Shown in pieces: positions 1 through 8,229 of a stretch of 64,000 nucleotides of DNA. Every line of letters begins with the position of its first letter. The first letter of the stretch is position 1. The position numbers and the translations under genes were made by a program. Source of the DNA: Streptomyces cynarae (GTDB taxonomy: Bacteria; Actinomycetota; Actinomycetes; Streptomycetales; Streptomycetaceae); the NCBI RefSeq assembly GCF_025642135.1, contig NZ_CP106793.1, forward strand, positions 930,001 to 994,000, written 5' to 3'. The notes under the pieces were generated by a model. That model ran no database searches. It was not told where the DNA came from and saw only the letters and a program-made list of their open reading frames with translations.

Positions 1-234
1 CTGCGCCAGGAAGTCGAGGTGGACCTGGAGGGAGTTCTCGGGGCGGGGCCAGCTGGGCGGGGTGGCGTTGACGTCGCGGCGGAACGCCATCCGGAACCCG
101 TCGGCGCTGCGGATCTCCACCCGGTTCGCGGTGGCGTCGGTCTCCTCGGCGCCGAGCAGGTCCTTGTAGAACGCGGCGAGTTTCTCGGGCTCGGCGCAGT
201 CCAGGACCACGACGCCGGCCAGTACCGTGGGCAT
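1..234 (-). CDS. VOC (glyoxalase-like) family protein, partial
   Basis: Only the N-terminal 78 codons are inside the window; the gene continues past base 1. The visible protein opens MPTVLAGVVVLDCAEPEKLA and continues AAFYKDLLGAEE, the usual first beta-alpha unit of a vicinal-oxygen-chelate domain in which an early strand supplies a metal or substrate ligand. The later stretch LQVHLDFLAQ fits the second strand of the same fold. The ATG at 232-234 follows a good purine-rich ribosome site (GGAGGAAGC). The substrate cannot be deduced: this superfamily includes glyoxalases, dioxygenases and antibiotic-binding proteins. It is transcribed in the same direction as the TetR gene upstream but 92 bases separate them. 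Confidence 0.75.
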   Translation of the reverse strand, partial: MPTVLAGVVVLDCAEPEKLAAFYKDLLGAEETDATANRVEIRSADGFRMAFRRDVNATPPSWPRPENSLQVHLDFLAQ

Positions 235-326
235 GCTTCCTCCTTCGGGCGCGGGCGGGCGCTGTGCCCGCCCGCATACGCTCCCCGGGTATCCGCCGCC
301 CCCGTTTTCAGTCCGTCACGACCCGC

Positions 327-1052
327 TCACCGCCCCGCGTCGGTGGGCCCCTTGACCTCCGCCAGCCGCGCCGCCGCCGCGGACAGCAACAGGCCGAGCG
401 CGACCGGATAGGAGCCGTGACGCATGTCGGCGACGAGATGGCGGGCGGTCGCCGCGATGTTCGGGTGCGTCTCGGCGGGCAGCCGGGCGTACGTCGTGCG
501 CCACACCTCCGTCTCCGCCTCGCGGGCCGTGCGCGGAAGCGACGCGTTCGCCGCGTCGAGGGCGGCGAAGGCCAGGGCCTGGTCGACGAACGCGTGGTAG
601 ATCCGTACGGCCTCCCGGTCCGGGAACCCGGCCCGGCGCAGTACCCCGAGGATCGTCTCCACGGCCTCGATCTCGTGCACCCGTCCGGTCACCCGGTAGG
701 CGCTGAGCACGGACGCCTGCGGATGGGCGAGCGCCCCGGCGTGCATGCGCAGTCCCAGGTCCCACAGGTCGGCGCGCCACACGCCGGTGGGGCGCCAGAC
801 ACTCAGTGTCCGGCCGATGAGTTCGTCGGCGATCGCGAGCAGCAGGTCGTCGGTGTCCCGGAAGTACCGGTACAGCGCGGTGGGGTCGGCGCCGAGGGCG
901 CGGCCGAGGCGGCGCACGGTGAGGGCGTCGGCGCCGTGTTCCTTCAGCAGCCGCATCGCCGTGTCGACGATGAGCTCCTCGGTCAGGACGACACCGGCCT
1001 TGGTGGGGCGCCGGCGCCGGCGCGCGGCGGGTGGGACCACTCGGTCGGTCAT
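327..1052 (-). CDS. TetR/AcrR family transcriptional regulator
   Basis: A 241-residue protein with an N-terminal helix-turn-helix: residues about 24-70 carry LTEELIVDTAMRLL, GADALTVRRLGRALG and DPTALYRYFRDTDDLL, matching the TetR_N pattern including the Y-R-Y-F recognition helix end. The remainder is a helical TetR_C-like ligand and dimer domain. A basic, proline-rich leader (RRRRRPTKAG) precedes the HTH. The gene is divergent from the APC permease and amidohydrolase pair; the spacer holds a dyad at 1138-1157 that is a plausible operator. The likely role is repression of that pair and of itself, with the permease substrate or a product as inducer. That assignment is inferred from position only. 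Confidence 0.9.
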   Translation of the reverse strand: MTDRVVPPAARRRRRPTKAGVVLTEELIVDTAMRLLKEHGADALTVRRLGRALGADPTALYRYFRDTDDLLLAIADELIGRTLSVWRPTGVWRADLWDLGLRMHAGALAHPQASVLSAYRVTGRVHEIEAVETILGVLRRAGFPDREAVRIYHAFVDQALAFAALDAANASLPRTAREAETEVWRTTYARLPAETHPNIAATARHLVADMRHGSYPVALGLLLSAAAARLAEVKGPTDAGR

Positions 1053-1137
1053 GGGCTCTCCCGACTGCTGTCCAGGGGCGGCCGACGGCCCGCGGGGGCC
1101 CGGCGGCAGCCCTTCGGTCCGGGTGCGGGCACCTTAT

Positions 1138-1157
1138 GTCAACAGCGTTGACCTGTT
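1138..1157. promoter_or_regulatory. Candidate TetR operator
   Basis: GTCAAC-AGC-GTTGAC (1138-1152) is a perfect 6-3-6 inverted repeat, and an overlapping second dyad pairs AACAG (1141-1145) with CTGTT (1153-1157). It lies between the divergent TetR gene and the APC permease, about 75 bases before the permease ATG. Position and symmetry suit a TetR-family site. Confidence 0.5.
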
Positions 1158-1227
1158 AAGGCCCCGAGCAGTTTCATTTCCGGTCACCGGGGCTCATTCC
1201 GGCCCCCTGGTGCGATCGGAGCCCGTC

Positions 1228-2730
1228 ATGACACGGACCCCCTATGGCGCGGACCCGCCCGCGCAACCCTCCCTGCGCAGGTCCCTCGGCGTCGTGGACG
1301 GCGTCGCCATCGCCGCCTCCAGCACGGCGGCCACCACCAGCATCGGCATCGGGCTCGGGGTGACGGCCGGTGTGGTCGGGCTGCATCTGCCGGCCATCAT
1401 GCTGCTCGCCTTCCTGCCGATCCTGGGCATCGCGGGCGCCTACTCCCGGCTGAACCGGGTGGAGCCCAACGCCGGCAACGGCTATGTGTGGGTGGGCCGT
1501 TCGCTCACACCCTGGCTGGGGTTCCTGGTCGGCTGGGTGAACATCGTGGCCACGGTGGCGTTCCTCGCATACACCACGGCCGTGACCGGTTCCGCGGTGC
1601 TGCAACTGGCCGGGGAGGCCGGTCTGCACCGGGTCGTAGGCCTGGCGCTCGACCCGGGTTCGACCGCGCAGACGACGGCGGTGGGTCTGGTAGTGCTGAT
1701 CGCGGTCACCGTGACCGCCGTCACCGGCGTGCGCACCGCTGCCCGGCTGCAGACCGGGCTGCTCGTCTTCGAGTACGCGGTGCTGCTGGGCTTCTGCGGC
1801 TACGGCATCGTCACCGGCCCGCACCCGTTCCGGCTGAGCTGGTTCGACCCGTTCGCCATCCCGTCGGCGTCGGCGCTCGCTCAGGGGCTGCTGCTGTCGG
1901 TGTTCTGCTACTGGGGCTTCGAGGCGGCGTTCAGCGTCAACGAGGAGGTGCGCGACGCGCGGGACGCCTCCCGCGCCGGGACCATCACACTGCTGACCAT
2001 GCTCGCCTTGTTCCTGCTCGGCTCGGTCGCCTTCCAACGGGTGCTCTCACAGCAGGAGTTGGCGGGTCACGGCCCGCAGGGGCTGGCGTACTTCGGCGAC
2101 CGACTGGCCTCCCAGCCGCTGGCCGCGCTGCCATTGGTGGCGCTGATGTTCTCGGCGGTGGCCTCGCTGCAGGCGGGGGTGATCCCGACGGCGCGCGCCA
2201 TGTTCGCGATGAGCCGGGACCGGACGCTGGGGACGGTGTGGGCGAAGGTCAGCCCGCGCTACGGGACGCCGGCCGCCGGAACGCTGCTGATCGGCGGGCT
2301 GGCCGCCGCGGTCGCAGCACTGTCGCTGGTCATCCCCCGTCTCTCCGACATGATCATGGCGACGGTCAACGCGGTGGGCATCGTGGTCGCGCTCTCCTAC
2401 GCACTCACCGCGCTCGCGGCGGCCGCCCGCTTCCGGGGGCTGCTGCGCCAGGACTGGCGGCAGGGGATCCGGGCCGTGGTGCTGCCCGCGCTGAGCGCGC
2501 TCGCCCTGCTCGGACTCGGCGGCTACCTCGGCTGGTCCTTCTACACCTCCACCGATCACCTCGCGCTCCGCGCGGACAACGGCTGGTTCCTGCTGCTGAT
2601 GCCCACGCTGATGGTCGCCTCCGGCTTCGTGGCGGCCGCCTGGGCCAAGTGGGTGCGCAGATCGCCGTACTTCCGCACGGGGCACGGCACGGACGCCGAC
2701 GCGCCCCAGCTCCTCGCCACCCACAGCTGA
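1228..2730 (+). CDS. APC family amino acid/polyamine permease
   Basis: A 500-residue integral membrane protein. The ATG at 1228 is chosen because the APC core begins soon after (LRRSLGVVDGVAIAASSTAA); the open frame upstream is read-through of non-coding sequence. About twelve hydrophobic segments are visible, with the glycine/serine-rich first segment typical of the APC superfamily (family 2.A.3) and later helices such as ALPLVALMFSAVASLQAGVI. It probably imports an amino acid, amine or related cation. Thirty bases downstream is an amidohydrolase in the same orientation, so the pair may import and hydrolyse one N-acylated or cyclic amide compound. The divergent TetR regulator probably controls it. 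The substrate is unknown. Confidence 0.88.
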   Translation: MTRTPYGADPPAQPSLRRSLGVVDGVAIAASSTAATTSIGIGLGVTAGVVGLHLPAIMLLAFLPILGIAGAYSRLNRVEPNAGNGYVWVGRSLTPWLGFLVGWVNIVATVAFLAYTTAVTGSAVLQLAGEAGLHRVVGLALDPGSTAQTTAVGLVVLIAVTVTAVTGVRTAARLQTGLLVFEYAVLLGFCGYGIVTGPHPFRLSWFDPFAIPSASALAQGLLLSVFCYWGFEAAFSVNEEVRDARDASRAGTITLLTMLALFLLGSVAFQRVLSQQELAGHGPQGLAYFGDRLASQPLAALPLVALMFSAVASLQAGVIPTARAMFAMSRDRTLGTVWAKVSPRYGTPAAGTLLIGGLAAAVAALSLVIPRLSDMIMATVNAVGIVVALSYALTALAAAARFRGLLRQDWRQGIRAVVLPALSALALLGLGGYLGWSFYTSTDHLALRADNGWFLLLMPTLMVASGFVAAAWAKWVRRSPYFRTGHGTDADAPQLLATHS

Positions 2731-2760
2731 TCACCGTCCCCTCGTCAAGAAACGGACACC

Positions 2761-4392
2761 ATGCAGGCCGATCTCCTCTTCACCGGCGGTCCCGTCCTCA
2801 CCCCGGACGGGCCCGTCACCACCCCGGTCGCGGTCGTGGGCGACCGGATCGCCGCCGTCGGCGACACTGCTGCACGGGAACTGACCGGTCCGAGGACCGA
2901 GGTCGTCGAACTCGCCGGACGGCTGCTGCTGCCCGGCTTCCAGGACGCGCACATCCATCCGGTGCCCGCCGGCCTGGAGATGTCCCAGTGCGATCTCACC
3001 GGGACGAAGACCGCCGAGGAGACCGTCGCCGCGGTACGGGCGTACGCCGAGGCGCACCCCGACCGGGAGTGGATCACCGGCGGGGGCTGGTCCATGGAGG
3101 CCTTCGAGGGCGGTGCCCCGACCCGGGAACTGCTCGACGCGGTCGTCCCGGACCGGCCGGTGTACCTGCCCAACCGCGACCATCACGGCGCATGGGTCAA
3201 CAGCCGTGCGCTGGAGCGTGCGGGTCTCACCCGGGACACTCCGGACCCGGCCGACGGGCGGATCGAGCGCGACGCGTCCGGGGAGCCCACGGGCCTGCTC
3301 CAGGAAGGGGCGATGCGGTACGTCGGCCGGCTCACGCCCGCGGCCACCGCCGCGGACCGGCTCGCCGCGCTGCTGCACGCCCAGCGGCATCTGCACGCGC
3401 TCGGCGTCACCGCCTGGCAGGACGCGCTCGTCGGCGACTTCCTCGGCATGGACGACCCGTCCGATGCCTATCTGGCCGCCGCCCGCGAGGGTTCGCTGAC
3501 CGCGCGGGTCGTCGGTGCCCTGTGGTGGGACCGCGGTCGCGGCGCCGAGCAGATACCCGAACTCGTCGAGCGACGGGCCGCGTCGAGCCACGGCAGGTTC
3601 CGCGCGGGAAGCGTCAAGCTGATGCTGGACGGGATCGCCGAGACCGGTACGGCGGCGCTCCTCGACCCGTACCTGGACGCCTGCGGCTGCGCCACCGCCA
3701 ACCGCGGCACCAGCTTCGTCGCCCCGGACCGACTGCCGTCGTACGTCACCGAGCTGGACGCGCTGGGCTTCCAGTGCCACTTCCACGCGCTGGGCGACCG
3801 GGCCGTACGGGACGCGCTGGACGCCATCGAGGCGGCCCGCAAGGCCAACGGGCCGAGCGACACCCGGCCGCATCTGGCGCATCTGCAGATCGTGCACCCC
3901 GACGACGTGCCCCGCTTCGCGCAGCTCGGCGCGACGGCGAACATCCAGCCGCTGTGGGCGGCGCACGAGCCGCAGATGGACGAGCTGACGATCCCGTTCC
4001 TTGGGCCTCAACGGGCCTCCTGGCAGTATCCGTTCGGCGCCCTGTTGCGGGCCGGGGCGACCCTGGCGGCGGGCAGCGACTGGCCGGTGAGCAGCCCCGA
4101 TCCGTTGCAGGGCGTCCATGTCGCCGTCAACCGGGTGCTTCCGGGCGGCTCGCGTCCGGTGTTCCTGCCCGAGGAGCGCATCGGACTCACGGACGCGCTG
4201 ACGGCGTACACGGCGGGGTCGGCGTACGTGAACCACCTGGACGACACCGGGACCGTGCGCCCGGGCGCGCTGGCGGACCTGGTGGTGCTGGACCGCGACC
4301 CGTATGCGGGGCCGCCCGAGGCGATCGGCGAGACACGGGTGGCGCTCACCTATGTCGGGGGTGCGTGCGTGTACGCGGCCCCGGACGCCTGA
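2761..4392 (+). CDS. Amidohydrolase family protein (YtcJ/Amidohydro_3 type)
   Basis: A 543-residue metal-dependent hydrolase. The N-terminal composite domain (DLLFTGGPVLTPDG) is followed by the metal-binding HxH at H64 and H66 (QDAHIHP), a histidine pair in HLAHLQIVHP near residues 371-379, FHALGDRAV near 341, and the catalytic aspartate in GSDWPVS near residue 440. The C-terminal end returns to the beta-sandwich (GALADLVVLDRDPY). Length and motifs match the YtcJ-like branch, which includes N-substituted formamide deformylase and exoenzyme-regulatory relatives. It follows the APC permease by 30 bases and is likely cotranscribed. The substrate is not predictable beyond an amide or related C-N bond. 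A strong hairpin follows the stop. Confidence 0.88.
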   Translation: MQADLLFTGGPVLTPDGPVTTPVAVVGDRIAAVGDTAARELTGPRTEVVELAGRLLLPGFQDAHIHPVPAGLEMSQCDLTGTKTAEETVAAVRAYAEAHPDREWITGGGWSMEAFEGGAPTRELLDAVVPDRPVYLPNRDHHGAWVNSRALERAGLTRDTPDPADGRIERDASGEPTGLLQEGAMRYVGRLTPAATAADRLAALLHAQRHLHALGVTAWQDALVGDFLGMDDPSDAYLAAAREGSLTARVVGALWWDRGRGAEQIPELVERRAASSHGRFRAGSVKLMLDGIAETGTAALLDPYLDACGCATANRGTSFVAPDRLPSYVTELDALGFQCHFHALGDRAVRDALDAIEAARKANGPSDTRPHLAHLQIVHPDDVPRFAQLGATANIQPLWAAHEPQMDELTIPFLGPQRASWQYPFGALLRAGATLAAGSDWPVSSPDPLQGVHVAVNRVLPGGSRPVFLPEERIGLTDALTAYTAGSAYVNHLDDTGTVRPGALADLVVLDRDPYAGPPEAIGETRVALTYVGGACVYAAPDA

Positions 4393-4416
4393 GGACCCGG
4401 GGCTCCACGTGTCAGC

Positions 4417-4455
4417 GGCCGGCGGGAACGTCCGCTGTGGACGTTCCCGCCGGCC
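4417..4455. terminator. Bidirectional hairpin terminator
   Basis: A perfect 17-bp stem (4417-4433 with 4439-4455) with a 5-base loop GCTGT sits between the convergent amidohydrolase and alcohol dehydrogenase genes. There is no T-tract, which is common for Streptomyces terminators. Confidence 0.75.
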
Positions 4456-4484
4456 GGTGCCGCTCGTGGGCTGACGGCGCTCGC

Positions 4485-5591
4485 TCAGAAGGTGAGCACG
4501 GGCTTGATCGTCTTGCCCGCGCTCATGTCCCGCACCGCCTGGTCGATCTCCGCGAACGGATAGGTGCCGATCAGGCGGTCCAGCGGGAGCCGCCCCTCCT
4601 TGACCAGCTGAACGAGGGCCGGGATGAAGGTCTGGGTCTCGCTGTCCCCCAGGGTGATGCCCACGATCTGCTTGCCGGGCAGCAAGCCGTTGACGTCCAG
4701 GGCGACTTCGGTGCCGAAGGGCGGGGCGCCGACGACGACGAGGGTCCCGCGGGCGGCCAGCGCGTCGGCACCCTGGCGCAGCACGGCCACGCTGCCGGTG
4801 GTCTCGACGACACCGTCGGCTCCCTGGCCGTCGGTCAGCAGCGCGAGCGCATCGGCGAGGTCGGCCTCGGCCGCGTCGACGGTGTGCGTGGCGCCCAACT
4901 CCTTGGCCAGGGCGAGGCGTTCGCCGACCCGGTCGACGGCGATGATCCTGGCGGCGGGGGTGAGGGCGGCCGCCATCACCGCCGACAGGCCCACCGCGCC
5001 GGCGCCGAGGACGACGAGCGTGCTGCCGGCTCGGGGCCTGAGCACGTTCCACACGGCGCCGACCCCGGTCTGCACTCCGCAGCCGAGCGGGGCGATGGAG
5101 GCGAGCGGCACCTCCGGGTCGACCTTGACCAGGCTGCGCTCGTCCACCAGGGCCCGTTCGGCGAAGGAGGACTGGCCGAAGAAGTGGCCGCCCAGGGGAG
5201 TGCCGTCGCGGCTGATGGTGCTGCTGCCGTCGGCGCGGCGACCGCCGATCAGGTTCAGCGGCAGCCAGGTGGCGCAGTACGCCGGGTGCCCGTCGCGGCA
5301 GTTGCGGCAGCCGCCGCAGGAGGTGAAGGACAGCACCACGTGGTCACCGGGCTCGACGCCCGTCACACCCGGTCCGACGGCCTCGACGATTCCGGCCCCC
5401 TCGTGGCCGAGGACGCCGGGCAACGGGAACGGCAGTCCGCCGCTCGCCACGCCGAGGTCGGTGTGGCACAGGCCGGTGGCGACCATGCGGACCAGGGCCT
5501 CGCCCGGGCCCGGGTCGGCGAGTTCCACCTCGGAGAGCGTGAAGGGCGCTCCCCCGGACTCGACCACGGCGGCGCGTGTGGTGGTGGTCAT
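4485..5591 (-). CDS. Zinc-dependent alcohol dehydrogenase (MDR, aryl-alcohol type)
   Basis: A 368-residue medium-chain dehydrogenase with all zinc ligands. The catalytic site uses C42 (GLCHTD), H63-E64 (GHEGAG) and C171 (PLGCGVQTG). The structural zinc uses C92, C95, C98 and C106 (SCGGCRNCRDGHPAYC). The Rossmann motif GAGAVG is at 196-201, and IIAVDR with an acidic residue after the second strand indicates NAD(H) use. The tail KTIKPVLTF is typical of benzyl/aryl-alcohol dehydrogenases and the mycothiol-dependent relatives. It starts 25 bases after the aldehyde dehydrogenase, so the two make an alcohol to aldehyde to acid operon. A good AAGGAG site precedes the ATG. Aromatic substrates are plausible but not proven. 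Confidence 0.92.
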   Translation of the reverse strand: MTTTTRAAVVESGGAPFTLSEVELADPGPGEALVRMVATGLCHTDLGVASGGLPFPLPGVLGHEGAGIVEAVGPGVTGVEPGDHVVLSFTSCGGCRNCRDGHPAYCATWLPLNLIGGRRADGSSTISRDGTPLGGHFFGQSSFAERALVDERSLVKVDPEVPLASIAPLGCGVQTGVGAVWNVLRPRAGSTLVVLGAGAVGLSAVMAAALTPAARIIAVDRVGERLALAKELGATHTVDAAEADLADALALLTDGQGADGVVETTGSVAVLRQGADALAARGTLVVVGAPPFGTEVALDVNGLLPGKQIVGITLGDSETQTFIPALVQLVKEGRLPLDRLIGTYPFAEIDQAVRDMSAGKTIKPVLTF

Positions 5592-5616
5592 GCGGTGAAC
5601 TCCTTTGCGCGGGCGC

Positions 5617-7074
5617 TCAGTCGAGCGAGACGAGGACGGACTTGACCTTGGTGTAGGCGGCGAGGGCCTCGGGCCCGTACTCGCGGCCGAAGCCGGAGTC
5701 CTTGACGCCGCCGAAGGGGAGTGCGGGGTCGAGCATGGCCCAGTCGTTGATCCAGACGATGCCGGCCTGCAGCCGCCCGGCGACGCGGTGGGCGCGGGCC
5801 AGGTTGGTGGTCTGCACGCCCGAAGCCAGGCCGTACGGCGTGGAGTTGGCGAGTGCCACCGCCTCGTCCTCGGAGTCGAAGGGCTGCACGGTGAGGACGG
5901 GGCCGAAGATCTCCTCCTGGACGACCCGGGAGTCGTTGGACAGGCCGGTGATCACGGTGGGCTTGTAGTAGTAGCCGCCGCCCAGGTCGAGCCGTTCACC
6001 GCCGACGACGACCCTGGCACCCTCCTTGCGGGCCAGTTCGACGTACTCCTCGACCTTCTTCAGGTGCTTCTCCCCCGCCATCGGCCCGACGACGGTGCCC
6101 GGATCGCGCGGGTCGCCGACGGGCACCCCGGCGACCGCCTCCGCGAGGATGCCGACCACGGTGTCGTGCACCGGCCGGGCGACCAGCAGCCGGGGTCCGG
6201 CCATGCAGAACTGGCCGGTGTTGAAGACGAAGCCCTTGATGATCGCGCCGACCGCCTTCTCGAGGTCGGCGTCCTCGAACACGACGTGCGCGGCGTTGCC
6301 GCCCAGCTCCATCATCACGGTCTTGAGCCCTTCGCCCGCCACGCTCGCCACGTGCCGGCCGACCGCGGTGGAACCGGTGAAGGCGACCTTGTCGACGCCG
6401 GGGTTGCGCAGCAGCGCCTCGCCCGCCACCGGGCCCGTGCCGGTGACTACGTTGACCACGCCGTCGGGCACACCGGCCTCCGCCAGCAGGCGTGCCATGT
6501 ACAGGGCGCTGAGCGGGGTCTCCTCGGCGGGCTTGTGCACCACGGTGTTGCCGGCCGCGAGGGCGGGGGCGAGCTTGGAACCGGAGAGGATCAGCGGGAA
6601 GTTGAAGGGCGTGATGGCCGCCACCACGCCGAGCGGCTCGCGCCGGGTGTAGGCGAAGGCGCCCAATGGGGTGTCGCGGGTCGCGCCGTCCTGGCTCTGT
6701 GCGAGGGAGGCGTAGTACTCGTAGTCATTGGCCGCGTTCGTGACGTCCACGGCGCCGCACAGCGAGATCGGCTTGCCGACGTCCAGGCTCTCCAGGGCGG
6801 CGATCTCTTCGGCGTTGGCGCGGATCAGCTCCGCGACGCGGTGCAGCACGCGTCCGCGCTCACGGCCGCTCATCCGGGGCCACGGCCCGGAGTCGAAGGC
6901 CTCCCGGGCCGCGCGTACGGCGGCGTCGACATCGGAGGCGGCCGCCTCGGCGACGGTCGTGATCACCTGGCCGGTGGACGGGTCGATGACATCCATGCGG
7001 GCGCCGTCCGCGGCCTCGCGCCACTGGCCGCCGATGAACAGCTGCCCGGGATCGGTGTCGAAGGTGGAGGTCAT
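5617..7074 (-). CDS. NAD(P)-dependent aldehyde dehydrogenase
   Basis: A 485-residue ALDH-superfamily enzyme oxidising an aldehyde to its acid. Visible catalytic residues are N158 (TPFNFP), K181 in the cofactor site, E256 (MELGGN) and nucleophile C290 (TGQFCMAG). The cofactor loop FTGSTAVGR lies near 232-240, and the C-terminal PFGGVKDSGFGRE signature is present. The length is standard. It is the first gene of an operon with the zinc alcohol dehydrogenase and is divergent from a MarR regulator. Two near-identical palindromes (7112-7130 and 7148-7162) lie directly upstream and are probably operators for this promoter. Its sequence resembles the benzaldehyde/vanillin and succinate-semialdehyde groups without discriminating between them. 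Confidence 0.93.
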   Translation of the reverse strand: MTSTFDTDPGQLFIGGQWREAADGARMDVIDPSTGQVITTVAEAAASDVDAAVRAAREAFDSGPWPRMSGRERGRVLHRVAELIRANAEEIAALESLDVGKPISLCGAVDVTNAANDYEYYASLAQSQDGATRDTPLGAFAYTRREPLGVVAAITPFNFPLILSGSKLAPALAAGNTVVHKPAEETPLSALYMARLLAEAGVPDGVVNVVTGTGPVAGEALLRNPGVDKVAFTGSTAVGRHVASVAGEGLKTVMMELGGNAAHVVFEDADLEKAVGAIIKGFVFNTGQFCMAGPRLLVARPVHDTVVGILAEAVAGVPVGDPRDPGTVVGPMAGEKHLKKVEEYVELARKEGARVVVGGERLDLGGGYYYKPTVITGLSNDSRVVQEEIFGPVLTVQPFDSEDEAVALANSTPYGLASGVQTTNLARAHRVAGRLQAGIVWINDWAMLDPALPFGGVKDSGFGREYGPEALAAYTKVKSVLVSLD

Positions 7075-7111
7075 GGCCCACTCCCCAGCGTTGTGATCGC
7101 CAAAAGTTCAA

Positions 7112-7130
7112 CAAACAGGAATCCTGTTGG
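7112..7130. promoter_or_regulatory. Candidate MarR operator 1
   Basis: AACAGG-AAT-CCTGTT (7114-7128) is a 6-3-6 inverted repeat in the spacer between the aldehyde dehydrogenase and MarR genes; c7112 and g7130 extend the symmetry. It shares ACAGG-N3-CCTGT with the second site, centred 34 bases away. Confidence 0.65.
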
Positions 7131-7147
7131 TCCGCAGTCTGATTACG

Positions 7148-7162
7148 GACAGGTTTCCTGTC
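7148..7162. promoter_or_regulatory. Candidate MarR operator 2
   Basis: GACAGG-TTT-CCTGTC is a perfect 6-3-6 inverted repeat ending 19 bases before the marR ATG, so binding here should repress the regulator itself. It has the same core as site 1. Confidence 0.65.
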
Positions 7163-7181
7163 AATGGTCTAGGGTGCACGC

Positions 7182-7610
7182 ATGGTCGGTACACAGACAC
7201 GCCCGTCGTTGCTCTATATGGTCAAGCAGGTGGAACTCGTGGTGCGCTCGCACCTGGACGAGCTGGTCAAGCCCGAGGGGATCACGGCCCTGCAGTACAC
7301 GGCCCTCACCGTCCTGGAGCGCCACGACGGATTGTCGGCGGCCCAGCTGGCCCGGGACTCGTTCGTCACCGCACAGTCCATGGCCGATCTCGTGCGGTCA
7401 CTGGAGAGCCGCGGCCTGGTGCGGCGGGAGCGCAACCCGCGCAACCGCAGGGAACTGCTCATCCTGTTGACCGACACCGGACGCGAGCTGCTGGCGAGGG
7501 TCGCCTGTCCGGTGCGGGAGCTGGAGGAGCGGATGGTCCGCGACCTCACGCCGCACCAGGCCGACCAGCTCCGTCAGGCGCTGTCGAAGGCCTGGCACGC
7601 GTTGTCGTAG
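7182..7610 (+). CDS. MarR family transcriptional regulator
   Basis: A 142-residue winged helix-turn-helix regulator. The central DNA-binding segment runs from ITALQYTALTVLERHDGLS through AQLARDSFVTAQSMADLVRSLESRGLVRR to the wing RNPRNRRELLILLTDTGREL, a textbook MarR arrangement flanked by dimerisation helices. It is divergent from the aldehyde/alcohol dehydrogenase operon. The two palindromes in the 107-base spacer fit both autorepression and repression of the operon. MarR proteins commonly respond to aromatic acids, which agrees with, but does not prove, an aromatic alcohol or aldehyde substrate for the enzymes. Confidence 0.92.
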   Translation: MVGTQTRPSLLYMVKQVELVVRSHLDELVKPEGITALQYTALTVLERHDGLSAAQLARDSFVTAQSMADLVRSLESRGLVRRERNPRNRRELLILLTDTGRELLARVACPVRELEERMVRDLTPHQADQLRQALSKAWHALS

Positions 7611-7668
7611 GTCTGCCGCGGCCGATCGAGGATCCTCGCCACGACCTGCACCGGCGACTCACCCTCAA

Positions 7669-7691
7669 TTCGAAGACATATGTCAATCGAA
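7669..7691. promoter_or_regulatory. Dyad upstream of STAS gene
   Basis: The perfect palindrome GACATATGTC (7675-7684) sits inside outer arms TTCGA (7669-7673) and TCGAA (7687-7691). It is an AT-rich island in a GC-rich spacer, placed where a promoter or operator for the STAS gene is expected. The binding protein is unknown. Confidence 0.3.
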
Positions 7692-7764
7692 CATGCTCAA
7701 ATTCACTCTGTCGAGGGTAAGTTGCAGGCTGGTGCGAGGAGTTGGCGGGGGAGGCGATGTCGAC

Positions 7765-8142
7765 GTGGGGCAGGATCCGGCACCGCTCACCCGTCATCTG
7801 CGCATCCACCGGGAGCGCGGCCACACGGTGCTGGAGTTCCGCGGCGAGATCGACATCCTCGCCGCGGTGGAGATCATCCCGTTCCTGGACTCCGCGACGA
7901 TCCGGCGTGGCCCGCGCATCGTCATCGACCTGCGTCCGGTGGAGTTCTTCGACTGCTCCGGGCTGCGCCTGCTGTACCGGGCCCGGCGCCGGGTGCTCGC
8001 GCAGGGCGGCACACTGCATCTGGTGTGCACCCACCCGCTGACCCTTCGCATCCTGCGCCTGACCGGACTGGCGGCCGTGCTGCCGCCCGCGGCGTCACTC
8101 GAGGAGGTCCTGGGCGAGTCGGAGTCCGCCGGATCCTGGTAG
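7765..8142 (+). CDS. STAS domain protein (anti-sigma factor antagonist-like)
   Basis: The STAS core runs from HLRIHRERGHTVLEFRGEIDIL to the C-terminus, including the diagnostic strand-loop-helix DLRPVEFFDCSGLRLL, where the serine of DCSG is the residue phosphorylated by RsbW-type kinases in characterised antagonists. The GTG at 7765 is preferred because GGGGGAGG lies just upstream and the core starts about ten residues later; in-frame starts at 7693 (ATG) and 7732 (GTG) would add a non-conserved leader. No partner kinase or sigma factor is adjacent, so it is an orphan antagonist. It probably acts in the cytoplasm by partner switching. A long hairpin follows the stop. Confidence 0.85.
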   Translation: MGQDPAPLTRHLRIHRERGHTVLEFRGEIDILAAVEIIPFLDSATIRRGPRIVIDLRPVEFFDCSGLRLLYRARRRVLAQGGTLHLVCTHPLTLRILRLTGLAAVLPPAASLEEVLGESESAGSW

Positions 8143-8166
8143 CCCCTTCGGGACGGCGGAAACGGA

Positions 8167-8207
8167 GAGCGGCGGGACCTGTCCGGCCCGGACAGGTCCC
8201 GCCGCTC
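8167..8207. terminator. Bidirectional hairpin terminator
   Basis: A perfect 19-bp stem (8167-8185 with 8189-8207) with a 3-base loop GCC lies between the STAS stop and the convergent DUF1996/LAETG reading frames. No T-tract follows. Confidence 0.75.
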
Positions 8208-8229
8208 CTCCCTGTGGCACGAACGCGTG

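Noticed and set aside
264..1151. Plus-strand 295-codon frame opposite the TetR gene
   Set aside because: Antisense to a clear TetR gene with Arg/Gly-rich composition and no domain.
1488..5645. 1385-codon plus-strand open frame
   Set aside because: It is out of frame with, and overlaps, the permease, amidohydrolase and dehydrogenase genes; its Arg/Gly/Pro-rich product is a high-GC shadow.
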